From contig BSYQ01000013.1 of assembly GCA_030272585.1 (NCBI GenBank), forward strand, positions 1,178,001 through 1,242,000: 64,000 nt of DNA, in the 5' to 3' direction. Below, piece after piece: positions 48,201 through 58,197 of this stretch. Both the position numbers and the translations under genes were made by a program. This DNA is from Bryopsis sp. KO-2023. Taxonomy: Eukaryota; Chlorophyta; Ulvophyceae; Bryopsidales; Bryopsidaceae. Within the stretch, counting starts at the first letter, position 1. Every line of letters begins with the position of its first letter. Below the pieces are notes generated by a model. The model did not search any database, was not told the origin of the DNA, and saw only the letters and a list, made by a program, of their open reading frames with translations.

Positions 48201-48919
48201 TATAAGTTCAATTTAACATTTTTCAAAGGACACCCAGAAAAGAAACAAGAAAGAATCGAAGCATCATAATCTCTATTTTTTTATTTTTTTTTAGTTTTAT
48301 CTCGTCAACATGTTTTCTATTTTATTTTATTTTTATTTTTTTCCAGGATGTAATCCGAGACGTTCAATTGAACAGGAGTTTGCAGGAGGTTGTTGAAAGT
48401 GGCCTGTACAAGCAAAATCTTGCAGCCGCCCTGTCCTGTCGAGTTTCCAAAGCCAGCAGGTAAAACAGATCTTTAACCTCAGCAAATTCCATGGATATTT
48501 TACATTAAAGTAGCATGGCCTGTACTTTCGTTGGCATTCCATTTTCTATTCAGAGCCCAGGAATGCAAAGTTTTAATGAAATTCTGTGTGTTCGGAGGAA
48601 AAGTTCATTCCACACCTATTTCCAGAGTGTATGTTGTGTTTTGCTCAAGGAATTCAACGGACCAGCAATTGTCATAAATTTCAAATCGTTGTTGCACACT
48701 TTTTTTCTTATTCTAATATTCCCCCCCCCCCTTCTATCTTTTTTCTCATGATATGCTTGCATGTGCGGGAGATAGTCCTAATTTTCTGTAGTGTTGTCTC
48801 AATTTTGCTTTTTTTTTTTGTCTGACAGGAGGCAAGCCATAGCAGGTTTATTTGCTGTCGGTGCCTACAAATCGTCTCGTTACCTTTTTGAAAAAATAAA
48901 GAAAGTATGGAAGAGCTAG
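45214..48919 (+). CDS. TAM41: TAM41, mitochondrial phosphatidate cytidylyltransferase
   Basis: Makes CDP-diacylglycerol from phosphatidic acid on the matrix side of the inner mitochondrial membrane, the first committed step of cardiolipin synthesis. Eight exons in phase give 325 aa, the family's size: 45214-45414, 45736-45792, 46247-46315, 46793-46993, 47325-47462, 47923-48030, 48347-48459, 48829-48919. Nucleotidyltransferase motifs FAYGSGVFEQ and MLDFVFAVDSPRSWHSQ lie in exon 1. Later landmarks are NRHHYSGMAALGPGV, VHFNTLIPW, IKYGVVSLRNLNHDL, WLYLAGR-like LFLSGRLQKPV, and NLSYSGDIRM. There is no obvious long presequence before GYGSG-type motif; the frame is open to 45187 without an ATG. All introns are T-rich. 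Confidence 0.94.
47028..47050. repeat. Microsatellite of AAGAT units
   Basis: Repeated AAGAT (TAAGATAAGATAAGA) in the TAM41 intron between 46993 and 47325. A TA run lies in the same intron near 47,245-47,262. Confidence 0.8.
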
Positions 48920-49346
48920 TGTGGTTTCGAGGGAAAAAATCAGGAGCCTGGAGCATTTTGCAGTGGGAGTCGATATATATATATATTCTCGAAACTTGGG
49001 GAGGATCTTCTCTTTCTCTTTTTGTTTTTTGTTTTTTTTTTAATTATTATTATTTTTTAATGGTGCTGTGAAGGAACTCCAATTTCCAAAGTCACAGAGA
49101 TGATTTGGTTCAGGGTGGTGCACTGGTGATTTTAGTCTTATGAGAATTGTTCTTTCTATGTGGGGAATTTTGGGAAATAAAAAGGAATGTAGGTCAGAAA
49201 AACTGGGTTGCTGGGGTGCACTTTCAGGGAAAACTGCAGGTTTCATTTAAAACACGGTGGTTCCTCTTCACATTTGTTGTCTGGTTTTGGTTGTGTTTTC
49301 TTTTGCAAAAGAAAACACTCTGCCAAAGATTCTATTCACTCTATGT
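48920..49346. other. Short gene-free stretch between TAM41 and the compact LTR element
   Basis: 3' flank of TAM41 with T runs and a small TA repeat near 48,975. Nothing else is supported. Confidence 0.5.
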
Positions 49347-49351
49347 AATAT
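49347..49351. repeat. Target-site duplication, left copy (AATAT)
   Basis: AATAT directly before the left LTR, matched by AATAT at 54005-54009 after the right LTR. Five bp is usual for Ty3/Gypsy integrases. Confidence 0.8.
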
Positions 49352-49499
49352 TGTCAGAATTGATGGGAAGGTAGCTCGTGATTGATTAGAAGGAGTCATT
49401 TCATAGAATTAGAACATGGGATAGATCGAACATGGTTGTGGTTAAAAGAACGGAGGTACCTTGATTCGATGTAAGCAGCTGTTTACTCACGTTCTTGAT
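49352..49499 (+). repeat. 5' LTR of compact element (148 bp)
   Basis: Begins TGTCAGAATTGATGG and ends CACGTTCTTGAT. Identical, base for base by eye, to 53857-54004. Unusually short for an LTR, and it ends in AT rather than CA. Because ORF and primer site begin at once after it, transcription must start inside this repeat. Confidence 0.9.
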
Positions 49500-52400
49500 A
49501 TGGTTTCGGAGCTTGGGAAAACGAAGTTTTCAACCTGGACAAGGGAAGTAGCTGAATGGGCTATTCCGTATGCTGGGTGTGGGGGGATTTCTTTTGAGGA
49601 GAAATCGTATGCGTTACTGCGATTAGCGGTCCCAGGAAGCCCAGCATGTCGGCTGTTTGCGAACAGAATCGAAAGGGTCCAAACGCAAGGACTGGAATTG
49701 AATTTTATTAACGGGAAATATGCGGGAGAAGATGCCACGGAGTTTACGGTGTTCGCTAGTCCTTTGAGTGCGGTTGGAGCCGCTGAAGCATGGATTATTT
49801 TGGTCGCTGAGTTACGGGCGGCGCTTCCTACAGACCTGGCGTCAGATGAGCAAAAGCTGCGCAGGGAGAAAATGCGACCTAAGGAAAAACTGGAGCATTT
49901 CACGACTCGTTTTTGTCAGGCAGCAGATCAAATGGATAAACTCGCAGAAACGGTGAAGTGCAGTATTCTATATTCGCATCTCCCGAAGTCAGCACAGGAA
50001 CTCGTGCGTTCATTGCCTAAGTCTTCGACTACTCTTAAGGCAATGCTGGAGCGTTTGCATGAGAGCCTTGCGTGGGATTCTGGAGGAGGAGCTGTTGGTT
50101 CCGCCGCGGACCCAATGGAAATTGATACAGTTAATGTGCAGAGTGTTATCCAGGGCGAACGGGTCGAGTTTTCCGCTATTAAAACGATGCAGGATTTTCG
50201 TATGGCTTCACGCCATTTGGCCCGCAGGAATCAGGGCTATCGCAATTTTTTACAGGATGTGTTACGTGACGGAGCTCGTGGGACTCAGCGCCAGGGTCGT
50301 TTTCAGAATCGGCCATGGCAGAGGCCTAAGAATTATCGCCAGGGTCAACCAGAAAGGGAGAAAATTTTTAATATCGATGTTCCAGTTTTCGAAGATGCCT
50401 TGTTTGGAGGAGATGTTGAGACGAATCAGGGGGACACCGAGGAGCAAGCCCAGGGGGTTAACACTGTAAAAATGACCAGTTCGGGTTCGCTATTGTTTTG
50501 CCCTGCCGTGGTTAACGCACAGGTCACGTGCAATGGGCTTATTGATACAGGTGCTGGAGTTTCTTTGATTTCGGCGAAGATTGCGAAGTTGGCCGGTGCT
50601 GTTCCTCAACCTACGGAGCGCGTTTTGCGCTGTGCTAATCAGTCGGCGTTGACTTGTTTGGGTACTGCTCAGGTGACGCTCACTATTGGACAAACATCTC
50701 TTCAGCAATGGGTTTTTGTTTGTCCCGAGTTGGGTTACGACATGATTTTGGGGAACGACGTTCTTAGTGAGCTCAAGGCCAAGCCCAATCCCGCGCATCG
50801 GGTTTTAGAACTTCCTCGTCAACCAGCCGTTCAATGTTTGGCCGTCGCTCCTGATTCGGTTGATGATCAAGGGGTTGTTTGGCGTTTAACGGCTGCTGAA
50901 CCCTTGCCAGTGCAGCCAGTGGTTAAGGATGGTGTGTTGTTCTGTGCCTTGGGGTCCTCTCGGGTTATTGCTGCCCAATCCACCCTTACTGTGGTACTCC
51001 CTATTGTACCCTCGACCTCGGTGGCGTTTTTTGATTCTGGACGTTTGCCAGCGGGTGTATCGGCTTCTTCGGCCATTTGGATGCGTGGCCACTCTCTGCG
51101 AGTTACTCTTACTAATGCCACAGCTACGCCGGTTATGTTGGGAAGTCGGACAGCGATTGCTGGGGTTTTGTTGGCGGCAACGACAGTGGAGTTGAAGCAA
51201 GCGGATGGGATTGTTCGTACTCTCGCCACTTATTCCCCTCCCACCACTCCCGCTACTATGGTTGCTAATGTTCGGCCCTGTGCTGCGGATTTACCCTCGC
51301 AATTTCCGGCCTTGTTTGCGTCGACAGTGGGCTCGTTCAAACCTGAGGTCATCGAGGAATTGCCTTTTGTTTCGACTCCTAGCACGCTTGCACCCCCCCA
51401 ACCTCCCTTGGTGGGTCAGGAGTTTCTTGCTGCTCAGCAACAGATCACCACCTGGACCAAGCAAGGCGTTCTGCGGCCAGTTTCCTGGACCCCTCGGGTA
51501 ATGGCCCCTTTTTTTATGGTTCCCAAACCTCATTCCTCTGCATTGCGTATGGTCGTGGATTTTCGTTTGCTTAACGCCTCAGTGCGTCAAGTATTTTCTC
51601 CAGGCTTGCATCGCCATGCCTTGGTTCGTACCTTAGGGCAAAAGAAAATTTTTTCTACTCTGGATGTGTCGTCGGCGTTCACTTGTATTCGCCTGCATCC
51701 GTCGTTGCATAAGTTTTTTGGGATTTGTTTCGACCACCAATTTTTCGTTTTTACTCGGTTGCCCTTTGGGTTTCATAATTCAATGCATTGGTTTTTGCGG
51801 GCAATTCAATATTCTCTCAGCCGTGTTCGTTCTCGGTTACGAAAAGAGGTCCCGGATGCGGAATTATCGGGGTATGTTGATGATCTTTGTTTGGGGTCGG
51901 ATTCTATTGAGTCCCACCGTCGCGCGTTGCTTATTCTTTGTGAAGAGCTTCAGCGCGATGGTTGGGTGCTTAATTTTGCGAAGTGTTCGTTTTTTCAGAA
52001 TGAGGTCTGTTTCGTGGGGGTTCGTTTTTCCGCCCAGGGGGTTTGTTTGGATCCTTCGGTGATTACTAAGGTCGCTCAATTTCAGCGCCCGGTTTCCCGA
52101 TTGCAGTTGCGGAGTTTTTTCGGTTTATGTTTGGGGCTGATTCCTTTCAACCCCAATGTGTCGGCGGTTCTTGCTCGCCTGCGTGCTTATTGTCAGGCCC
52201 CTCCAGATCGGTTCTCTACGCCGGAGTTTTGTCGAGATTGGGATACCGTGGTCACTCGGCTTACGTCTGCCCTTTGGCGATTGCATTATTGGCAGCCACA
52301 TTCCGACGAGCCCTTGCGTCTGTACGTTGACAGTTCGTCCTTGGCTCATGGTGCTCTCTTGGTGCAAGGTCAGCGACTGGTGGCTATGTGGAGTGCCTAT

Positions 52401-53849
52401 AATACTCAGCCCTTTCGCTCCTCCAATTTTTCGGAACTGCGAGGGTTTTGCAGAGCGGTAACGGCCCTTCGCGCCTTTTTGATTAACCAGAAATTCGATA
52501 TCTATACTGATAATCGAACGGTGGTGGCGATGTTTTCGGCTACGTCTTCCACCGATTTTATACGTCGCCAATTGGCTCAGGTGCAAGATCTTTTTGTGTA
52601 CCCTTTGCGTGTGCACCATATTGCCGGCCAGGAGAATTTTTTGGCCGACCTATTATCTCGTCAACGTTATCTCGTTGAGCGTTCGGAGGTTTGCCCTGTG
52701 GAAGCTGGAAATCAGGAGTTGTGCTTGAAAAGGGAATTGGAAAAGGAAGAGCAATGGAAAGGGTTTTTGCAGGCAGCTCAGTTGTGCTACAAGCATCAGC
52801 TGGTTTGGAAAAATGGAATGTTGCAGAAATGGATGGATTCAGATTATAAGGTGGTGATTCCGCGCAGTATGGTCAAGACGGTTTTGGAGACGTGTCACGA
52901 TAAAGCTGGGCACTTTGGTGTCGAGAAAACCTTGGAGAGGATGCGTCGATCTTTTTTTTGGACAGATATGCGAAAGGATGCAGAGGCACACTGCCGTACT
53001 TGTGACACGTGCCAGCGGTTTGGGAAACTGAGGAAGACTGCCTCCAGCTTGTCGATTCCTACAGATCGTCCTATGCAAGTGGTGGCGGTGGATTTTGTGG
53101 GACCTCTGGATATTAGTGGCGTGCACAAATACATTTTGGTAGGTGTAGACTTCTTTTCGCGCTGGGTTGAAGCGAAACCAGTGTCCAGTGCGACCAGCGA
53201 TCAGCTCGTTCATTTTGTGGAAGCTTGGCGACATAAGTGGGGCCGTATTGAGTCGCTGATGGGCGATAATGGAGGAGCATTTGGCAGTTCGTATTTCGCC
53301 AAGTATCTGGCCGAGAAAAAAATTGAAAAGGTAGAGATCAGTTCGTACTCGCCAAAATCAAATGGTAGAGTAGAAAGAGCGAATCAGACGCTCGTGCATC
53401 GACTGCAGCGCATGTGTTGGAAAGATAAATCGAGGTGGTCGGAAGTCGTAACTGAGGCAGTTGAGCTGATGAGAGATTCGCGTTCAAGTGTTTTGGGGTT
53501 TTCGCCCCGAGAAATCTTATTGGGTCAAAATGCACAGGGAAAGAAAGTGGATATTTTGGAAATTAGGAGAAAGGTTCGTGATCTTGAAAAGCAAATAGGA
53601 GAAAAACAAGTTGCAGAATTGGATCCCCAGAAGTTTTTGGAAAAGGAAATTGTGATTGGGGGTTTGGTTTTGGTTAGAAATAACTTTGGTGATGGTGTGC
53701 ATGGTCAGAAGTTTGAACCGAAATGGAAGGGCCCTTATCGAGTTCAGAAAAAGAAAGGGAACCGTTTGTTTGAATTGGAAACCATTGAAGGGGTTAAGAT
53801 AAAGGGAGTGTTTCATCATGATAGGTTACGTCGATATTTTAAGCGCTAG
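49500..53849 (+). CDS. Gag-Pol polyprotein of compact LTR retrotransposon
   Basis: Single 1,449-aa polyprotein. ATG at 49500 is the base right after the LTR; an in-frame opening begins upstream inside the LTR but with no ATG. Gag-like region to about residue 320 without a CCHC knuckle. Aspartic protease GLIDTGAGVSLISA near residue 348. RT with VVDFRLLNASVR, FSTLDVSSAFTCIRL and catalytic GYVDDLCLGS near 792. RNase H with LYVDSSSLAHGALL, IYTDNRTVV and HHIAGQENFLADLLSR. Integrase HHCC (KAGHFGVEKT ... CRTCDTCQRF) and D,D,E core (VAVDFVGPLD, MGDNGGAFGS, SNGRVERANQT), then a basic C-terminus. All domains are in one frame, so no frameshift is needed and Gag:Pol balance must come some other way. Confidence 0.93.
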   Translation: MVSELGKTKFSTWTREVAEWAIPYAGCGGISFEEKSYALLRLAVPGSPACRLFANRIERVQTQGLELNFINGKYAGEDATEFTVFASPLSAVGAAEAWIILVAELRAALPTDLASDEQKLRREKMRPKEKLEHFTTRFCQAADQMDKLAETVKCSILYSHLPKSAQELVRSLPKSSTTLKAMLERLHESLAWDSGGGAVGSAADPMEIDTVNVQSVIQGERVEFSAIKTMQDFRMASRHLARRNQGYRNFLQDVLRDGARGTQRQGRFQNRPWQRPKNYRQGQPEREKIFNIDVPVFEDALFGGDVETNQGDTEEQAQGVNTVKMTSSGSLLFCPAVVNAQVTCNGLIDTGAGVSLISAKIAKLAGAVPQPTERVLRCANQSALTCLGTAQVTLTIGQTSLQQWVFVCPELGYDMILGNDVLSELKAKPNPAHRVLELPRQPAVQCLAVAPDSVDDQGVVWRLTAAEPLPVQPVVKDGVLFCALGSSRVIAAQSTLTVVLPIVPSTSVAFFDSGRLPAGVSASSAIWMRGHSLRVTLTNATATPVMLGSRTAIAGVLLAATTVELKQADGIVRTLATYSPPTTPATMVANVRPCAADLPSQFPALFASTVGSFKPEVIEELPFVSTPSTLAPPQPPLVGQEFLAAQQQITTWTKQGVLRPVSWTPRVMAPFFMVPKPHSSALRMVVDFRLLNASVRQVFSPGLHRHALVRTLGQKKIFSTLDVSSAFTCIRLHPSLHKFFGICFDHQFFVFTRLPFGFHNSMHWFLRAIQYSLSRVRSRLRKEVPDAELSGYVDDLCLGSDSIESHRRALLILCEELQRDGWVLNFAKCSFFQNEVCFVGVRFSAQGVCLDPSVITKVAQFQRPVSRLQLRSFFGLCLGLIPFNPNVSAVLARLRAYCQAPPDRFSTPEFCRDWDTVVTRLTSALWRLHYWQPHSDEPLRLYVDSSSLAHGALLVQGQRLVAMWSAYNTQPFRSSNFSELRGFCRAVTALRAFLINQKFDIYTDNRTVVAMFSATSSTDFIRRQLAQVQDLFVYPLRVHHIAGQENFLADLLSRQRYLVERSEVCPVEAGNQELCLKRELEKEEQWKGFLQAAQLCYKHQLVWKNGMLQKWMDSDYKVVIPRSMVKTVLETCHDKAGHFGVEKTLERMRRSFFWTDMRKDAEAHCRTCDTCQRFGKLRKTASSLSIPTDRPMQVVAVDFVGPLDISGVHKYILVGVDFFSRWVEAKPVSSATSDQLVHFVEAWRHKWGRIESLMGDNGGAFGSSYFAKYLAEKKIEKVEISSYSPKSNGRVERANQTLVHRLQRMCWKDKSRWSEVVTEAVELMRDSRSSVLGFSPREILLGQNAQGKKVDILEIRRKVRDLEKQIGEKQVAELDPQKFLEKEIVIGGLVLVRNNFGDGVHGQKFEPKWKGPYRVQKKKGNRLFELETIEGVKIKGVFHHDRLRRYFKR
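49501..49518 (+). other. Putative tRNA primer-binding site inside the start of the ORF
   Basis: TGGTTTCGGAGCTTGGGA follows the LTR after one base. TGG would pair with a tRNA's CCA end. Its complement fits a tRNA 3' end in layout: discriminator A, a 7-nt acceptor strand, then a 5-nt T-stem strand and T-loop UC. It overlaps codons 1-7 of gag-pol. The tRNA is not identified. Confidence 0.5.
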
Positions 53850-53856
53850 GGAAGCG

Positions 53857-54004
53857 TGTCAGAATTGATGGGAAGGTAGCTCGTGATTGATTAGAAGGAG
53901 TCATTTCATAGAATTAGAACATGGGATAGATCGAACATGGTTGTGGTTAAAAGAACGGAGGTACCTTGATTCGATGTAAGCAGCTGTTTACTCACGTTCT
54001 TGAT
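53857..54004 (+). repeat. 3' LTR of compact element (148 bp)
   Basis: Identical to the 5' LTR. It starts 7 nt after the gag-pol stop. The purine-rich AGGGAAGCG just before it, overlapping the stop codon, is the only polypurine-tract candidate. Followed by the AATAT duplication at 54005-54009. Confidence 0.9.
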
Positions 54005-54184
54005 AATATTTAATACAAAATGCACAAATCACCAATTCCCTGTAATCTTGAAAGTAAATCCAAGCCTTTTTCTACTCATATCAGCCATTGGTTCATTGAT
54101 TGATTGAAATTCTTTTCCACCCACACTTTCAGAACAAGAAATCGACCATTTCAGGAAATTGATACTTCCAATCCAAGGGAGATA

Positions 54185-55015
54185 CTGTAATACGCAAATC
54201 TTTCAGATTGCTTTAGGATCGCTAGTCTTTATTTTCGCCTGCCTTATTTTCGCGCTTTGGTCCACGCGCGAAAACAAGGTAGCGCGAAAATAAAGCAGGC
54301 GCGAAAAAAAAGCAATGTGAAAGATTTGCGTGGCGTCAAAAAGAACACTCTCAAAGTCAGAGTGTTGAATGTGTTTCCACACATTCTGTGGCTGTGTTCT
54401 GAATTCGCCAATCACGCGTGTCAAGTCCACACCCGCGTGATTGGTATACGAGTCCACACGCGCGTGATTGGTATAATCTATATCTGTAGCTAGGCGGTAT
54501 CAGTTACAGCCGAAGCTTTCTCCTGAAACTCTATAACCGTTTGACTACCGCCTGCCAAAACTACCCAACGCTTCTCACTTCCAGAACTCCCTTAACACGA
54601 ACGAAACTCCCACTAACTTCTGCGCTGGTTGATAGCAGTAACAGTTACAGCCGAAGCTTTCTCCTGAAACTCTATCACACTCAGTCGCCACCACCAGACA
54701 CTCTTTTTTTCTTTCGAACTTTTAGCGAGTGTTTTTTCTTCCTGGTGCGTTCTTAGCCTTTTTCCCTCGTCCTCTTTCGTGCCTAGCAACTGTGGGTGGC
54801 GCTCAACGCACACCTCAGCGAACCTTTCTGTGGTTGACTCCAGAACACCACAGCTCGAACTTCTCTAGCTCCGAAACCACATACTTGCGTATCTGAACAG
54901 CCCTTTCTTTTCCGCCTCCTTTATTTTCGCGCCTGCTTTATTTTCGCCTGCCTTATTTTCGTGCTTTGGTCCGCGCGCGAAAATAAGGTAGCGCGAAAAG
55001 ATTTGCGTATTACAG
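54185..55015. mobile_element. TA-flanked MITE with internal palindromes (831 bp)
   Basis: Terminal inverted repeats begin CTGTAATACGCAAATCTTT and match the far end (AAAGATTTGCGTATTACAG). TA lies on both sides (54183-54184, 55016-55017). Inside each end is a GC-rich block with TTATTTTCGCGC and its complement GCGCGAAAATAA in alternation, able to form cruciforms. A second internal feature is a direct repeat starting GTTACAGCCGAAGCTTTCTC (near 54,502 and 54,643). A GCGTGATTGGTATA-type repeat occurs near 54,437 and 54,462. No transposase frame. Tc1/mariner/pogo-like by its TA duplication. Confidence 0.85.
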
Positions 55016-55017
55016 TA

Positions 55018-55610
55018 TCAAGATCTTTGCAAGAATTCTTTAGCGTATGAGAGTCCAACAGTTCACAACAAATATGGACAGAGAAACTATATGACAGGGA
55101 ACATCTTTGGAAAGCAAAATGTAGTCCAGCAAAAGTTCATGTATTACATTTGCTACTGAGGAGCTGCTTGACTGAGACTCCTCCAACAATACAGTAATCC
55201 AAACGACATATTCATACAGGAAAGAAAAAGAGTTTGAGCCCAAAAACACGACACCTAAAACTGCCACTGTTTCAAATTTATTTTTGATCACACAAGTTCA
55301 GTCCAAAATAAAGGAAGCAGGTGGTAACCCTGGAGCAATATACACAGGAGTCAAATTCATGCAGGAATTTAGAAGTACCAAATACAAAAAGCAGATTGAT
55401 TGATCAAACCTAAATTTAATATTTCCAAAGAGCGGACCCCACTGCTGAAACCTGATCAGCCTGATCATTCAAAAGGGACTCCCAGCTCTGCCATATTAAC
55501 AAAATATATAGCCCGGTTCTCAGTCGAAAGGAGTACGATTCTCTCTCACGATGAACCCAGTTGCTTGTACTCAATAATGCACACAACCCTGTTGAGATCC
55601 CGGCAAGCCA
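55018..55610. other. Gene-free stretch between MITE and glycine-rich gene
   Basis: 3' side of the glycine-rich protein gene. No supported feature. Confidence 0.5.
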
Positions 55611-55689
55611 TTACTTGCGACACCACCAGCAACCGCCTCCGCCTCCTCCTCCTCCGCCGCCACCTCCACCGCCGCCTCCTCCTCCACCA

Positions 55690-55727
<38 letters not shown>

Positions 55728-56345
55728 ACCACCTCCTCCTCCGCCGCCGCCAGTGCTCCAACCCCAATAGCCAAGCACTGCAGAGCACTCAACTTGATTT
55801 AGCATCTCCCAATCACAGAACCATCTAATCCGATTCACATCAAATCGCCTGAAGTCATGTACTTACACTTTCTCCGACCTCCTCCTCCTCCTCCACCACC
55901 GCCGCCGCCGCCGCCGCCACCTCCTCCTCCTCCTCCACCACCACCACCACCACGGCCGCCACCTCCTCCTCCTCCTCCTCCTCCTCCTCCTCCTCCTCCG
56001 CCACCTCCGCCCCCGGCGCCGCCACCGCCACCGGCGCCACCTCCAAGCAGGTCACGGCTCACTGCCAGAAAAAAACGGGTAAGTGAGTCAAAGGTCTCGA
56101 TTCCCAGGTGGGCCAAAGAATAGCCTGGTTCGAATTCTCACCATGACGTGCCTCGTGGAAATCTGTAGGGAAAACGAACAAAAAGTCAATCGCCACAAGA
56201 TCATTTTCATGAAAATGATCAGGCACCGAGGAGCTTAAAAAGTGTTCAGCAGTAGGCGTGATCGCAGGCAATTACCGTCACGAACGGAACTGGCAGCCGC
56301 GAGGGAGAGCATCGCAAACAAAGCAACGGCCATGATCTTCGCCAT
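55611..56345 (-). CDS. Small secreted polyglycine protein
   Basis: Four exons, all phases consistent, give 150 aa: 56276-56345, 56142-56162 (21 nt), 55867-56061, 55611-55777. A clear signal peptide (MAKIMAVALFAMLSLAAAS) is followed by a short charged linker (VRDDFHEARHVSRDLLGG), a first near-pure glycine block broken by one Arg, a basic/aromatic hinge (GRRKLLGYWGWSTGG), a second polyglycine block, and a terminal CWWCRK. The two blocks come from GGN-triplet repeats in separate exons. It looks like an extracellular structural or adhesive glycine-rich protein. No family was recognised. The opposite strand's polyproline frames are shadows, lacking signal peptide and splice logic. Repeat length may vary between alleles. 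Confidence 0.75.
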
Positions 56346-58197
56346 GGTATCGATTCTTGCACAGCTAGCTGCGCAGATTTACAAATCTTTCAATTGAAAG
56401 GCAGAAATGCAAAAACCAACACCCGAAACCCACAGGGATCAATTGTTTGTTGAAGGGAGGCGGCCGTGGGGTTTTGTAGGGAGGATAGTTGGGGGTCACT
56501 CTGTTGATGATGGAACCGGGTGATTTGAAGCGTTCCATCGCAGCGCTAAAAAGGAATTATTATGCGCTGTTCTATCACTCGGATGAGAAATCGAATCAAT
56601 GAGAAAAGGTTCACCATTAATGCAATGTTCTGCAAAATATATATTTGCAAGCAACACCAATGAAACCTTAGAGAAGTTTGCTAGGATGTTCCTTGAAAAC
56701 AAACTTGGATGAAGAATGCTCTTTGGAATAAGGTGGTTTGTTATGGACTAACCAAAGTCCCGGAAGATGATCAGCCATCGATGTGGATGATGTCCTATCT
56801 CTTAATCCCCCCTCCCCGCCCCAAGGTATGCCTTCCCCGTTTGTTAATTTTTGGTTTGCTTTGATGGGAGGATGTGCGGTGGAAAGAAAAAACGCTCGGT
56901 CCAATGTGCATTCAGATTTGGCTTGTGGAAGAAGAGGACAACAGGTGCTTATGGATTGAAAACGTCCTCTCAAGATGCTAAAAATAATAAAAAATATATA
57001 TGTATACATACGTATACGTATGGATGTTTAAAAAAACCCTGTATCGATGTACATCAATGTCACATGTGACATTGTGATCACAGGCTCTCAAAACGTGTCA
57101 GACTGGTAGAGAGAAACATGCTCCATTCGAACGCGAATTTGTGTTTGAAGTGGTGCCCCCCCCCCTCCCAAACTGTTACAAATACGTGAAAGGATTTCCA
57201 AGAAGCAAACCTACATCATCCTGGGTAATGTAGTTTCTGATCACTGACAAAAAGCTTCTCCCCCTCCTCCTCTGCAACTAAATTGATACTGAGAAATAAT
57301 GTTTACAAAAAACCCATCTTGCCCTGAGCAGAGAACATCCGAGAACTTTCTTGAGTAGATGTGACACAGCGGCAATTGAGGAGAACTGTCCGTCGTAAAA
57401 GAACTGCACACAATTCACTCAGGAGCTTCCCTAAAACTCCTGGGGTTTTTGTTTCATAAGAATTAACTTGTACATCGGATTCCTCAAAAAAAAAAAAAAA
57501 AAAAAGTGAAATGTGTTTCATGCTGACTCGGAAAGAAACCACCATATCATCACAATGTAGCCATATCTAGCTCCCTACCCTAAAATATCTGCACATATTT
57601 TTATATTGTTGAATAAATTAATTTAATTTATTAATTTCTAAAGTAAATAGTACGACCCTTGTTCCGACCAAAGTCCCTTCAAACACCACAACCCAGAGTC
57701 CTGACTGTACAAACTGCCAGCAACTACCCAACTGAATTAGCCCTTTCCACAATATCTGGTTTTTTTTTTCATTGCCTTCCCCCAACAGCACCATGCATTT
57801 TGGCTCCCCTCGTCCCGGCCTTGTGTGGAGAATTGTCCGACCCTCCATCCTTCAGAATCGGGAAAAAAAAGGGGAAACCCACTGGGGACTTCGAAACAAT
57901 CTTTAGAACAGGCTTACTCTTATCCAGCCCAGCAAAAAAACAGACGAACAAAAGAAAAGAAAGAAGCATCCCCAATTTTACAAGAAAATTGTACATTGCA
58001 ACCCCCCCCCCCCCCACGTTTCCTCTTATCAAAAAGAACGTATCACCCATCCAAACTCCCCATCCCATACATCCACATTTTCGTCCCTCCATCTCGCATT
58101 CCATACAAATACACCCAACAAAAACTACAACAACAAAAAACACCACCACCACCACCACCTTTCGCATTCACACCCCAATCCATCCAACGAAGGACAC
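56346..58197. other. Gene-free stretch, promoter side of glycine-rich gene
   Basis: No supported gene over 1.85 kb. Contains an A run near 57,487-57,505, C runs near 57,155 and 58,003, a palindromic TA/GTATAC block near 56,990-57,025, and a CCA-rich stretch at 58,140-58,160. Confidence 0.5.

Larger units (their letters stand above)
49352..54004 (+). mobile_element. Complete compact Ty3/Gypsy-like LTR retrotransposon
   Basis: 4,653 bp with identical 148-bp LTRs, a 5-bp target duplication (AATAT) and one uninterrupted gag-pol frame filling the interior. The internal region is 49500-53856, of which all but 7 nt is coding. Identical LTRs and an intact frame mean recent insertion, probably still capable of movement. 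It sits between TAM41 and a MITE. It is unrelated in detail to the chromovirus at the left end: no chromodomain, no zinc knuckle, different RT. Confidence 0.92.

Noticed and set aside
55561..56123. Polyproline open frames on the plus strand
   Set aside because: They are complements of the glycine-rich exons. The minus strand has a signal peptide and phase-consistent introns, the plus strand has neither.
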